Notes under the pieces: model-generated | Seen by the model: only the letters and a program-made list of their open reading frames with translations | Database searches by the model: none | Told to the model about the DNA's origin: nothing | Assembly: GCA_009801015.1 (NCBI GenBank) | Contig: VHZZ01000032.1 | Span: forward strand, 37,211 to 68,486 | DNA: 31,276 bases | Reading direction: 5' to 3' | DNA from: Silene noctiflora | Lineage: Eukaryota > Streptophyta > Magnoliopsida > Caryophyllales > Caryophyllaceae | Program-made: the position numbers and the translations under genes | Shown: piece by piece, positions 20,701 to 31,128 of the stretch | Layout: the number at the start of each line of letters is the position of its first letter | How positions within the stretch are numbered: position 1 is the stretch's first letter

Positions 20701-22156
20701 TGGCCTATCTTCATCTCCTTGATCTATCTCCCGCAAAACTCACAATCAATTTATGAGAGGTCCTAGTATAATCATGAATAAGCAGACAGAAAAGGGGTAA
20801 ATTTGAGTCGATGGCTAAGCTTTTCATTGCTCACAAGCAGCAAACTTAATCTAATTAAACGCGGAACACCAACCAAAACAGCAAAATGCAGCTTACGAGG
20901 GACCCGATAAACACCTGATTATACTTTTATTCTACTTCACAAACTTTCACCCTATATGTAATCAAACCAGTAATACCAATGAATTCAATGAAATCCAGCA
21001 TGTAAGATTGGAGTTTCTGCTACCGTAGCACAAAGACATGAAATTACCAGAACACCAACCAACACTACCAATTTCTCAAATCATACCACATATCATAAAC
21101 AATGAACAAGCACAACCTCCGAAAAACATGAAATTCAGACTAAGATAGGAGTTTCTGTTACCATAACAGCACGGAGAGTATAGAGCACAGTAGGAGCATC
21201 AATGGGCAACTTAGCGTGATTAATCTCGTAAAACGAACCTGCTTCAATCCTCTCCGTAAAATCTCCTACCCAAAACATCAATATTAGCCCTACTGAGTTG
21301 AATGCAGCAGCAACAAAAACATAACTACGCTACCCCCACTGCCTCAATGGCTACCACAAATAGTGGAGTAATGAGGTTAGGATGTACGCAACCTGGGACA
21401 CTGAGAGACTATCACTAAATGAACCATGGCAACATTGCCTGGTGCCCCAACAGCTACCACGGATAGTGGAGTGATGAAGTCTGGAACTCCGGATGAATGC
21501 AACCTTATCCCTGCCCCAACACTGAGAGGCTATTTCTGAATGACCCGTGAAGGTACTACCCCAGCGTCTCAATGGCAACCACAAATAGTGGAGTAATGAG
21601 GTTCGGACGAATGTAACCTTACCCCCTCCCCCAACACTGAAAGGCTATTTCTGAATGACTCATTAAGGTACTACCCCAGCGTCTCAATGGCTACCACAAA
21701 TAGTGGAGTAATGACGTTCGGTCGAATGCAACCTTACCCCCTCCCCCAACACTGAGAGACTGTTTTGTGAATGAAACATGAAGAAACTAACCAAGCACCT
21801 CAATAGCTACCACAAATAGTGGAGTAATCAGCGGTGAATGCAACCTTATCACCTACCCCAACACTGAGTGGCTGTTTCTTAGAGACCCGTGAAGATACTA
21901 CCCCAACGCCTCAATGGCTACCACAAATAGTGAAGTAATGCGTTTCCCATATACGGTTCCCATATACGGAACCTTACCCAAGTGTTGGCATAAGACCCAT
22001 AACGAAATTAGCGTCAAAGCAACATCGAATAAAACAACAATAATATACAGAAATCATACTATTAGGCATGCTAAAAAAGTGTGTGGGCAAAGGACAGTTT
22101 CGTGCTGCGTCTCCGACTATACCAAGAACACTCTCCCTTAGCTTTACCGAGCTCAT
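17740..22156 (-). CDS. DYAD / SWI1 / AMEIOTIC1-type meiosis protein
   Basis: Plant members control meiotic entry and sister-chromatid cohesion in the nucleus of meiocytes (SWI1 protects cohesin from WAPL). Minus-strand exons in phase: 22123-22156 (tentative), 21162-21265, 19702-20363, 19210-19599, 18985-19105, 18824-18907 and 17740-17967, giving about 540 residues. The N-terminal region reads EAGSFYEINHAKLP then RAVMVTANTEQ and VTIRYPSIQSL, matching the family's start. The hallmark central domain is in exon 4 (RWSLIRYEAAVKDMVEVLKA, KKIGDTGLLDHLLKHLAGKV, PDGMMEYWLESADLVNIRKE, DPYWTPPPGWKTGD), followed by a coiled coil (EQVRLLKEELNSLRR, then KKKSLMVEQLHKMSKALAEL) and a polar, acidic/basic C-terminus. 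A basic segment (SRKRKRGKS) could be a nuclear signal. It is shorter than the Arabidopsis and maize proteins as I recall them. Alternative start: an ATG at 21278 reading MFWVGDFTER, needing no upstream exon. Further 5' noncoding exons may lie near 22640-22700. Confidence 0.85.
21340..21950. repeat. Minisatellite in DYAD intron 1, about six 103-122-bp units
   Basis: 'ctaccacaaatagtggagta' or a close variant recurs at about 21351, 21454, 21576, 21691, 21807 and 21918. Each unit also has 'gaatgcaaccttaccccct' and 'ccccaacactgagaggct' versions. On the minus strand the unit contains a 'GGTTGCGTACATCC'-like word (best in the first unit), which resembles a conserved stretch of tRNA-derived plant SINEs, so the array may have grown from a SINE fragment (inference). 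Confidence 0.85.
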
Positions 22157-22280
22157 TCTTTACCCCTATTTCTCCTCCTGCAACATCACAAAATCACCAC
22201 ACTATTATCTAAAACCCTAAAAACAAAAACAAAAAACAGACAAAAATCAATCAATTACGACAAAAACCGCAAGTATCTCA

Positions 22281-22582
22281 ACAAAATAAATGTGCCCTTT
22301 TGCTTAGTTTAATCCAGCTAAGTATACCTAACCCACAAAATCGTTTTTTTAGGGTTTTACACAATGAATATCGAGCAAAAAAGGGGAAAAACCCTAAAAA
22401 AACAGAGGAAATATACCCAACAAACGCAACAACAAAATAAATGCGCCCTTTTGCTCAGTTTAATCCAACCAAGTATACCCAACTCACAAAATCGTTTTTT
22501 TTTTTTAGGGTTTAGGGTTTTAAACAATGATTATCAACAAAAAAAGGGGGAGAAAAACCCTAAAAAAGCAAATAGAGATCTG
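22281..22582. repeat. 151-bp tandem duplication in the 5' flank of the DYAD gene, with telo-box words
   Basis: 'acaaaataaatg.gccctttt' starts at 22281 and again at 22432. Both units run through 'ccacaaaatcgttttttt', 'agggttt' and 'aaaaaccctaaaaaa'. The second copy holds 'tttagggtttagggtttt'. AAACCCTAA-type telo-boxes are known elements of plant promoters. Confidence 0.75.
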
Positions 22583-22699
22583 ACAAAATACTGAATAATA
22601 ATCAAATTCATTCGTTCAGTAAATAATTGATTAGTTAACCTGAAGAAGGTGAGTAGAGGTGAAATTGAATGAGCACAGAAAAGTGAATGGAGGGTAAAA

Positions 22700-23116
22700 A
22701 ATAGATAATTTTTAAATAAAACCCTTTTAAATAGAGATAGTAAATTTATGAAATTACCGTTTTGAAGATCGAAAAATTGAAATTGAAACAAATTATAATT
22801 CGAAGGACCGTTTGTTTGTTTATGCTAGTCGTGGGAATTTTATGGGGACTGTTGGGTGAATGGTGTGTACTTGTACTTGTGTACTTGTTGCTTCACCATC
22901 TTTGGTAGGAATAGGAATCTCCTAGGGTATGACTTATGAATCATGGATAATTGAAACTTGAAAGAATTCTAAATCCCGTATTACAGCACGGTATTTTTTA
23001 AATTTGATTTATAAAGAGACAGTTTCAATAAAATAATTTGCATAAATTGATTGTATTTTTAATTTAATGTTATAATGTGTTAATATAGTATTAGTAAGAG
23101 GTAGAAAAGAATTACG
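22700..23116. other. Intergenic, nothing clear
   Basis: Lies between the presumed DYAD 5' region and a block of nested transposons. AT-rich, no convincing gene or repeat end. Confidence 0.4.
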
Positions 23117-23655
23117 GAAAATTCACGTGGTACGCTTGAACTTTGCCATTTTGTACATAGTACCCAATTTTTTAAGTTTGTGTACATTATACCCTTCATG
23201 TTTAATTTTCATGCACAACCTACCCTTTTTGTCGCTGTAAAAAAAATTCAATTGCGCATAACTCCTAGATCGGAATTCAGAATCGGCCAAATGTTTTTCC
23301 TAAGATGATTATCTAGTCATAATTAACGATTTGAGGGAAAAACAAATTGTCGACAGACATTTTATAGGGTTTTTTTAACGAAAATCTCAAATCAACCATG
23401 TCTTCGATCTTAAATTTCCGAATGACCATTTTTGTTTTATCAACTTATATATCTCGAAAAGTTAATCAATTTGAAAAAAAAAATTAATCAATTCCGATTT
23501 ATGTTTTATAACTTATGCTTAATTGAAAATTATACAAACGATAAAAAGGTTATGTTGTGCTTGTAAATCATATTTTAGGGATATCATGTGTACAAACTTA
23601 AAATGTTGGATACCACGCGAAAAATGACAAAGTTCGAGGGTACCACGTGAATTTT
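23117..23655. mobile_element. Long-TIR non-autonomous DNA element (Mutator-like by layout)
   Basis: The left end 'gaaaattcacgtggtac' with 'cttgaactttgccatttt' is mirrored by the right end 'aaaatgacaaagttcgaggg' then 'taccacgtgaattttc'. Similarity between the arms continues for about 90 bp ('aagtttgtgtacat'). No coding frame. I found no matching target duplication, so the family is uncertain. Its right end directly abuts sequence homologous to the Helitron interior. Confidence 0.6.
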
Positions 23656-23659
23656 CACT

Positions 23660-24527
23660 GATAACTAAACTATAATATTGTAATTAAAATATAAATGGTA
23701 TAAAACTATAAACTATTAAATCTTTTATTAATGTTATTATTTGAGAATAATTTGACTCGTACAATTCATATACTATGTATAAACAAAACTATAAATCATT
23801 TTGATTACTTTCATAACAAAAAAAATGAGAAAATTTATAAATTAGAATCATTAGATTTGTGGTAAAATACTTTTTTTAAAAAAAAAAAAAAATACATTTC
23901 AGCCCATTACTCAATTATCCTGGATTAATTTTCAGTTTTAATTTTCTCTTTTGCTCGAAACAACATACAACAATGAGGAAAATGAACAATTAATGAAATA
24001 CCAATATTATTTTACAGTTGAATTTGACTCAGTTTTTTTGAATAATTTTGTAATTCAATTTTTTTCTCATATCAAAATATAATGACATGAAATATGAAAA
24101 ATTAATAAGGTGATAATTTAGCATCCTCTATATACTAAAAGATTAACGCATCTCAAATTTCTCCCGCTTAAATTTCCCGCCTAAGTGATATTTTACTTGA
24201 CAATATTTATTTCCTAATTAATTAGTCTTCACTATCTATATTTACTATTGAACAATATTTAGCTCTTAATTAAATTTGTAACATAAACATGGTATATATA
24301 ACATCTATCATTGTTTAACTTTTACATAAATAAGGCTAATAAAATATCTCTTTGGGATTAAATATGCAAATTTTCTATTCTTTTCAAAATGGAGATAAAC
24401 TGCATTAGTTTAATTAACTGTCAAATTCTCTAATATTTGTATCTAAAATACCGTGCATTTGCACATGATATATACTAGTAATTAACTAATAAAAAAAAAA
24501 CTCTATAAATACTGCGCAAACTAGTAA
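23660..24527 (+). mobile_element. Helitron, 5'-incomplete, interrupted by a second Helitron
   Basis: From 'taactaaactataatatt' to 'tatcaaaatataatgacatg' and on to 'aaaaactctataaatactgc' it follows the minus-strand Helitron at 6658-7361, with a 355-bp interruption at 24124-24478. The 3' end is 'actgcgcaaactag', followed by T. The 5' end is not seen; the long-TIR element sits where it should continue. Confidence 0.7.
24124..24478 (+). mobile_element. Short Helitron nested in another Helitron
   Basis: It starts TCCTCTATATACTAAAAG, preceded by A, and ends with the hairpin GTGCATTTGCAC and the terminus ATATATACTAG, followed by T: the A/T insertion rule, 5'-TC and 3'-CTRR of Helitrons. 355 bp, no coding capacity. 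The outer element reads continuously across the site when compared with its relative at 6658-7361. Confidence 0.8.
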
Positions 24528-24644
24528 AATGGTCTTACATACACAACAATTATTTTATTACATATTGACCGTTATTTTTAAATAACTCGATAAAAACACA
24601 AATGACCCACATCTCCTTACCCAAAAAATCCCGCACATAAATTT

Positions 24645-25157
24645 TAGAGGTGGCAATCGGGTCAGTCAGGTCGGGTTTGGGTCAGGTCAAGCCGGGTCGA
24701 GTCATATCGGGTTCGGGTCATATCGGGTCAGCCTACCCTTTCGGGTCGAGTCGGGTCGGTCCGGGTCGTTATCGGGTCGGGTAATTTCGGGTCAAATGAT
24801 GTATTGGGTCGGGTCGGGTTTGAGTCGGGTCATTATCGGGTCCGGCTAATTAATCGCATTACTACAGTTTTTAACCATTAAATTTAGTTATTAACCTATT
24901 ATTTCGTTTAATTACTTCATTATTAGGTCAAACATATCAATTTTAACACAAAATCACTTTCATTTTGATCAAAATTAAGCTTAATAATTGTTGGGTCATC
25001 AATTTAATCGAATCAATATCGGGTCGGGTCTGGGTCGGGTTCGGATCTGTGATAATCGGGTCATGTCGAGTTACAGGTCATCATCAGGGCGGGTCGGGTC
25101 ACAATATTTTCGGGTCCAGTCGGGTCGGTTCAAGTCGGGTCAAACTTGTCAGCTCTA
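24645..25157. mobile_element. Non-autonomous hAT element with GGGTC-rich arms
   Basis: A 513-bp element with ends TAGAGGTGGCAA / TTGTCAGCTCTA and a perfect 8-bp target duplication ATAAATTT (24637-24644 and 25158-25165). Its arms are arrays of TCGGGTCGGGT words around an AT-rich core, the same design as 10322-10893. It lies about 100 bp upstream of the PPR start codon. Confidence 0.9.
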
Positions 25158-25255
25158 ATAAATTTACCCGTTCAAAATGACCCGACCAAGACGGCCCGTT
25201 CGGTCCTCCAAAATAAAACCCTAACCTAAACCCCTCATTTGTCAAGAACACAAAA

Positions 25256-28200
25256 ATGACGCATCAGGTATTGAAGCTTGCAAAAATGAAGATCTCAACC
25301 GCCATAGCCACTCGCATACTCAACACCAACATCCACCCTCTCCTTCGCCACATATCCACCGCCACAACCGCCACAACCGCCACAGCCACGGCGGCGCATC
25401 CAAAGTTGCCGTTGAAGGTGTATATCCTCAAAAGAATAAATGAAGTGGTGTCTGAAGGTGGCAAAGTGTCCGATGTTTTGCAAAGTATCACACAAACAGG
25501 TCGACAGGTTACTAGAGATCCGCTGCTTTATTGTATCAGAGGCCTCCGTAATAAACGCCGTTACCAAGAATGTCTTGAGGTATTTAATACTCGCTTTGTC
25601 TCGATCATTTATTTACGTTTTACGAGTATACTTGTTTTAATTCCGTTTCAGGGGTATTTTAATCAAAGGTAAACAAATGATGGACAAGTTATTATTATTA
25701 TTATTTTCAAAAGATGCCAACTTTTTATCTAGGGGCGGACGCAGGAAAAAATTTCCAACGCATTATCTTCCATTTAAAAAAAATAAATATACATATTTTT
25801 GATTTTTTCGTTAAACTAATATTGTATAAAATGAAAATTAATTGATTCGGGATAATTGTTTAATACGATTAATATTTTATTTTGAATTTAAAATAAATAT
25901 ATTTTATAGCTAATGATCTCTTGTTAAAAATATATATTACATTCTAATACCAAAATAAGCAGTAAGCAGACAATGGTTAAAAAGTTAGTGTGTTAAATTT
26001 GAGGTTTGAGTTTCGAATCTTATATCATCCAATTTTTGCCTATAGATTATACCCAACAAATGAGATGGGAAAAAAAATGAAAGTATTAGAATTTGAACCC
26101 TGGACCACACACTTACCACTTCGTTTTTTCATGTTTGCCAACACGTGTTTACGCGGTAAATATCGTTAGCTACGTATTTGTAAAAATTATTAAAGTTAGA
26201 TATTTATAATATACTCGTAAAGACGAATCAAACAAGATCCACATGAATATAATTTCATTTACGTATTGAGAGAAAATTGAATTTGAATGGGAGTATTTTT
26301 AAACTTCCATGGTGAGCACCTGCCCACCCGCCCCCCTAAATCCGCCCCTGTTTTTATCTGATCTTGTTGTTTTGTCTGAGTTTGATTAGTGTATTAATGC
26401 AGTTCTCGACGCAATTTTCATCTTGGGTCATTCAGAAATATACGGAATGTTGTTATTGCTGCTGCTGCTTAGTTTGTGATGATGGGTAATTAGTAAGAAA
26501 GAAAGATGGATGCTTTTTGGTTTATGAGTGACATTTGTTAGGTGTTGTATGGAGTAATAGGTAGTAAACCTAATACGAAACCGAAAAACGAATTCTTTTA
26601 GGGCTTTAGCTTGTGTTTTAGCTGCATTCTCTGAATGTTGTTGGTGCGGTTGCAGGAGCAACAATGGTAGGATAGTTGATAGAGAGAGCGTGAGCGAGAT
26701 AAGAGAAAGTAAAGATTAATGAGACGAGAAAAGAGATAAATGTGTGACATATTTCATGAGAATGAAAATGAATACAATTGAAGGTGGGTTTGTATAACTA
26801 AGTAGTCTGACAGCTGTAACTAACTTGTAACGGAATGATATATCAATTAGTTAGCACCAGGCCCTCTAACATATCTCCCTCCTTCAAAATCGACTTGTAC
26901 TCGAGTAAAAGCAATTCTAGCTTACAGTAAAATCAGGAAACCTAGCTTCAAAAGCATCTGCTGGTTGCATCAGCAGCATCTGCCCTTTCCCACTGAACTA
27001 AGTATTGTGTTTGAGCTGCATTCTGATGCTTAACGAATCTTCTGTTAAGTATAGCTGCTGGCTGAGCATTGGTTGCATCAGCAGCATCTGTCCCTTCCCA
27101 CTGAACAGGTAATTGTCCATGAAATTTCTTCAATTGCGAAACATGAAAAACATCATGGATGAAGGCATATTAAGGTAGTTTCAGTTTGTAAGCCGACTTG
27201 CAATAGAAGTTACCACTTGCAATGGACCGTAGTATTTATTAGCTAGCTTATTTGAGTTCCCCTGCTGCACAGATTGTTGTCTATAAGGTTGTAATTTAAG
27301 CCATACCCATTCGCCACCTGATAACACCCTATCAGATCTGTGGGCATCGGCTTGCTGCTTCATTCTTGTCTGTGCCCTAACTAGGTGATGCTTAAGAGCA
27401 GAAATCATGGCTTCCCTCCTTTGCATGGATCTATCAACTGCCTCCACATTGGACTCTCCTGGTAAATAAGGTAAATGCAGCGGAGGAGCTTGATTATACA
27501 CCACTTCATAGGGTGTTAGTTGAATGGCAGAATGGAAATTGGTATTGTACCACCATTCTGCTAAAGGCAGCCACCGACTCCACTTCTTAGGAAATTCTCC
27601 ACTCATGCATCTGACGTATGTATCTAGACATCTATTCACAACCTCAGTTTGCCCAGGAGTGAGAGTTATGGTGTTTGATGTGAGATGAGATGGTTTGGGT
27701 ATTAATGTTAAGTTTAGTTATTAATATTAGGAAAGGTTAATCATGACCAAATCCAAAGAAATCTTAAATAAGCAGCCAGGGTCATTAATTAACGTAACAA
27801 ATTGACGGAATAAAAGTTTAGGGTTATGATAGTTAATGACAGAAGTTAGGGGTACCACGATGTCTTGAAAAAGGAAGGGGTACCATGTAGAAATCGCAAA
27901 AACACACGGACACTATGTAAAATTTTAACTAAAGAGTTTGAAATTTTAATTCTCTAGCGAGGGGGCGGGGCGAGCACCCCTGCTATCCCCTAGCTCTGCT
28001 ACTGCTTTCTAATGGAACACACCATCCGAACTACTGGCGTGTTGCCTTTTAGGAGCCAAGTCGAATTCCTAATCGTACTGGACCCTATTTTGCTAAATAA
28101 TTTCCATACAACCCCATTTAGCAAAATAATGATTGAGACAGAGTGAGTATCAATATGTTTAAGAGATGCTAACTATTTATCTAATAGCATTGTTCGTTTT

Positions 28201-29968
28201 GTTTGATTAGTTTAATTACGATATTAATAGTATATTTGCTTAGCTATCAAAGACTAAGGAAAGAGAAGGGGACCATTTGTTAATGGATGACAAGTGGACT
28301 ATTGTGCAATTTGATTATCAAATTACCAGGACGGAGGGGGTAGGAAACGATGTCATTTCTAAGGAAAAAAGATGGTTTCTTTTTTGTTTAGTAGCATGTG
28401 CACACATTGATGTCCCTTGATTTAGTATACATTTGCGAGAAGTTGTACAGAGTAATAAGTACTGCTTTTGTTTATATTGTTCTCTACTTAGCTGTTGCTG
28501 TGGGTAATCTGTAAGCAACACTATCCAAGAAAAAAAATTGGATTTTCGGATTTGTAGCTTTACCTTTAGTTTCTCATTTCCTAGGTGTTGCCATTGGTCA
28601 ATGGCGTGTCCCGTTTACAGAGCTAAGTTTTGAATTCCCAATCTTACAACTCATTTACTGATGGTGTTGCTGTTCTAATGGCAGTGATGTTTAATATGCT
28701 GTTCTGGCGACATTTAATTCTCTCGTTTATGTTTGATGCAGATTTTAGATTGGCTTGAGAAAGGTGGAATTGACCCTTCAGGTAGAGACTTTGCATTGCG
28801 CTTAGATATGGTGCACAAACTTAAGGGTCTTGCTGAAGCTGAGAAGTACTTTGACAGCATTCCGTCGGCTTTTAAGAACAAATATGTATATGGGTCACTC
28901 TTAATTTGCTATTGTGCTGATTTGGAAACCGATAAAGCCCTGGCTACTTTCAAAAAGATGGATGAGATGGGTTTTGCAACCCATGTTGTTCCCTTCACCA
29001 ACATTCTCCATCTATATGTGAAAACCAAACAGCACGAAAAGGTTCCAGAACTTATATCAGAAATGAAGAAAAAACACGTACCTCTAGACGGTCCCGTATA
29101 TAGCTTATGGATCCAAAGCTATGGTCTTCTTGGAGATCTCGAGGGAGTAGAACAAGCGTTCCGCGAGGCTCATGAAGATGTCCTTGTAAAGGATAATTGG
29201 TTAATATATTACAACGTCGCATCAGTTTTTATAGAGTTTGGCCAATTCGAGAAAGCTTCTTCATACTTGGAAAAATTGGAAAATATCTTGGCCAGTAATC
29301 CAAGTCCCAGAGCATTCGAACATCTGATTCGCTTGTATGCTGATGCTGGTAAATCAGACTCCGTCATGCAGACTTGGAACATGCTCAAGTCAAAGTACAA
29401 AGTTGTTTACACAGAGAACTACCTTTCACTGCTAAAGGCGTTGTCAAGACTAGACGATATTAAAGCCCTCGAAAATTACTTCCGCGAGTGGGAATCAACC
29501 TGCAAGAATTATAATGACATGTTACCAGCTGTTCTAATAGGTGCGTACTTGAGGCACGACATGCTTGAGGAGGCCGACCTTTTGCTAAAAGATGCTACAA
29601 AGAAAACAGGAAATGTATTACGTTTTCCACATGTCGAATTCATGAATTACTACTTCGGGAAGGGTCAGACAGAGCGTGCATTGGAACATATGGAGGCTGC
29701 CATTGTTTCCAAATGGAAACCAGTTGCTGCGAAGCTTGATCCTTGCTTCCAACACTTCAAAGATCGTAAAGATGTTGATGGTCTAGAGAAGTTTTGCCAG
29801 CTATTAAAGAGAGCTCAGGCCTTGGACGCAAAAGCCTATTTATGGCTCCTTGAGACTTGTGTGGATGCTGAGAAAACGGTGCCTGATATGCGTGAAAGGA
29901 TAGAGGAAGATGGCATTGATGTTACTCCTAGGCTTGAGGAGTTACTTAAGCGGGTTTGCCCTAATTGA
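25256..29968 (+). CDS. P-class pentatricopeptide repeat (PPR) protein, probably mitochondrial (At2g20710/At4g21705-like)
   Basis: Two exons, 25256-25579 and 28742-29968, join in phase 0 (CLE / ILDWLEKGG) to 516 residues. The N-terminus is rich in Arg, Ser, Thr and Ala with few acidic residues (LLRHISTATTATTATATAA), a good mitochondrial presequence. The rest is a run of helical PPR units, for example 'VYGSLLICYCADLETDKALA', 'VPFTNILHLYVKTKQHEKVP', 'PVYSLWIQSYGLLGDLEGVE' and 'NYLSLLKALSRLDDIKALEN', with no E or DYW extension, so it is P-class. Family members bind organelle RNA for stability, splicing or translation; the target cannot be read. The second exon's own first ATG (28733) lies in the intron and is not the start. 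The first of two nearby Mets (25256 and 25286) is chosen because the duplicate at 31087 keeps both. The intron (25580-28741) is filled with transposon remains. Confidence 0.9.
25588..25690. mobile_element. Short palindromic MITE in the PPR intron
   Basis: 'tactcgctttgtctcgatca' with 'tttatttacg' on the left is mirrored by 'ggtaaacaaatgatggacaa' on the right. Same family as 10217-10310. It begins only 8 bp after the splice donor. A (TTA)n run follows. Confidence 0.55.
25730..26350. mobile_element. Non-autonomous hAT element in the PPR intron
   Basis: A 621-bp element with ends TAGGGGCGGA / TCCGCCCCTG (one mismatch) and a perfect 8-bp target duplication TTTTTATC (25722-25729 and 26351-26358). 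It contains a piece of the MITE seen at 234-492. No coding frame. Confidence 0.88.
26125..26297. mobile_element. Damaged Stowaway-like MITE nested in the hAT element
   Basis: From 'catgtttgccaacacgtgtt' through 'agacgaatcaaacaagatc' to 'gagagaaaattgaatttgaa' it matches the interior of 234-492 almost base for base. The terminal repeats are mostly lost, and a trace 'gggagta' remains at the right. It must have entered after, or travelled with, the enclosing hAT element. Confidence 0.8.
26640..27690 (-). mobile_element. Ty3/Gypsy (chromovirus-type) LTR retrotransposon fossil, 3' part only
   Basis: Minus-strand remnant in the PPR intron. Parts in element order: the C-terminal part of integrase with its tail (similarity from about 27690 to 27180, with typical words WWYNT and LTPYEVVY), a chromodomain-like stretch (about 26950-27130), a purine tract, and a short LTR-like terminal segment (about 26640-26871) starting TGTTAG. 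Gag, protease, reverse transcriptase and the other LTR are absent. It is broken, with several breaks, and looks old; age cannot be estimated without a second LTR. Confidence 0.75.
27691..28741. other. Rest of the PPR intron, unassigned repeat debris
   Basis: A pair 'ggggtaccacgatg' / 'ggggtaccatgtag' at 27850-27890 resembles the 'accacgtg' ends of the long-TIR element at 23117. 'gcacccctgctatcccctag' near 27975 looks like an hAT end. A small hairpin 'attttgctaaat' / 'atttagcaaaat' lies at about 28088-28126. The last 600 bp are unremarkable and end in the acceptor 'tttgatgcag'. Confidence 0.4.
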
Positions 29969-30807
29969 TTTTAGAGCAAGGGTTTTTATTCATCGACAAT
30001 GCGAATAAGCCTGGTATTTTGGTTTAGAAGTACTCGTGAATCGCGATACATTAGATGTAAGTCTTGTGGCTTAATTGGCACGATTCTTATGATAGCTTTT
30101 GATCTTCCAATTTGCAAAAATTGTTCTTTGCTAGTTCTTTTTAGTGAAACAATGTTGTTTTTCGCGGTATTGAATTTACGATTTAACAATGAGCTAAAGT
30201 TTGGCTTATTTTGAACGGGACATGTTGAATTTGAAGATTTTTATGGGGTTAGGATGTATGGGGTGGTGGTAGCACTGGCAGGAGAAAAAAGAACATACAT
30301 CGGATTTACTACCTCATACTTTATTTGTTTTTTAGGATATATGTATTTTTTCTGAGTTTATTACCTCAAATTTTATTTGTTTTTGAGCATATGTGTATTT
30401 TTGAGCTTATAAAAGTTTATATGTTAAATTTTAATTTTTTTATTGTCAAAACTCAAATATAACTAAGTTTATATGTAATGTTTTTGAGTTTTATTGTAAT
30501 TTTTGCAGCTAATTGTCTAAGTAAATGAACTCGGAAACTTTATTGTAAAACTCATAATTTTTAAAACAAAACTCAAAAGCTTTATTATAATGCTCAAAAA
30601 TTATAAAATTAGTGGTAGTACATCAGATGTATAATTCACTTACTGCGGAGTATGTCAATTGCGTTATTTCGGAAGCTAAGTGGATCTCTAGAGAAGTGAG
30701 TCGGAAGCTAAGTGGATCTCTGGAGAATACAAAAAGTTCCCTATTATACTTAAAATTGATGTATTCCATAGAAATTAACCCGACCTAAACAAACCCGTTC
30801 AATCATC
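29969..30807. other. 3' flank of the PPR gene
   Basis: Presumed 3' UTR, then AT-rich DNA with repeated 'aaactcaaaa' and 'tttttgag' words (30340-30600). A 32-bp tandem pair 'tcggaagctaagtggatctc' starts at 30669 and 30701. No gene seen. Confidence 0.45.
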
Positions 30808-30924
30808 GGGAAATACTTGCGTCCTTTCGGAGGACGTCCTCCCTATACCCAAAGGAGGACGACTAAAATGGGAATTAAATATTACAAAATCTCATTTGGG
30901 GTAGGGAGGACGCAAGTATTTCTC
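30808..30924. mobile_element. Small MITE with GAAATACTTGCGTCC ends
   Basis: The left end GAAATACTTGCGTCC (30810) is mirrored by GGACGCAAGTATTTC (ending 30922). The arms continue as 'cctccctataccc.aaa' and 'tttggggtagggagg'. About 117 bp, no clear target duplication, family not assigned. Confidence 0.65.
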
Positions 30925-31086
30925 ATAAAAGTATTACAGTAAATTTTGCTTACAACCGTTGTAAGTTACAACGAAAGGGCTGGAAAACACCATTACCCTC
31001 GAAAAAAAGTGTTGGTTTGGGTGGATTTGTGTAGAAGTATTAAATCCAACCAAAACCCCTCACTTATCAACAACATAATAAAAACG

Positions 31087-31128
31087 ATGAATCAAGCTCT
31101 TAAACTTACAAAGATGAAAGTCTCAACC
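31087..31128 (+). pseudogene. 5' end of a second PPR gene copy, interrupted
   Basis: The frame MNQALKLTKMKVST closely matches MTHQVLKLAKMKIST of the PPR gene at 25256, and the upstream leader matches too ('aacccctca.tt.tcaa.aaca'). It is a tandem duplicate of the PPR gene. About 14 codons in, it is cut by the Cassandra LTR starting at 31129. The rest of the copy, if any, lies beyond the window, so it may be disrupted or only a fragment. Confidence 0.75.

Noticed and set aside
20518-20736. 72-codon minus-strand frame within a DYAD intron
   Set aside because: Proline/serine-rich, no start context, no link by splicing to the DYAD frame and no recognisable domain.
21340-21950. CRISPR-like repeated array
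   Set aside because: Eukaryotic intron context, repeats make up nearly the entire unit without unique spacers, and unit lengths vary. It is a minisatellite.
21974-22156. Independent 60-codon gene on the minus strand
   Set aside because: Only the first 11 codons are used if the phase-matched donor at 22122 joins the DYAD exon. The remainder shows no family features.
28733-28741. ATG at 28733 as start of the PPR gene
   Set aside because: It lies across the acceptor 'gatgcag'. A presequence exon in matching phase at 25256-25579 gives a normal full-length protein.
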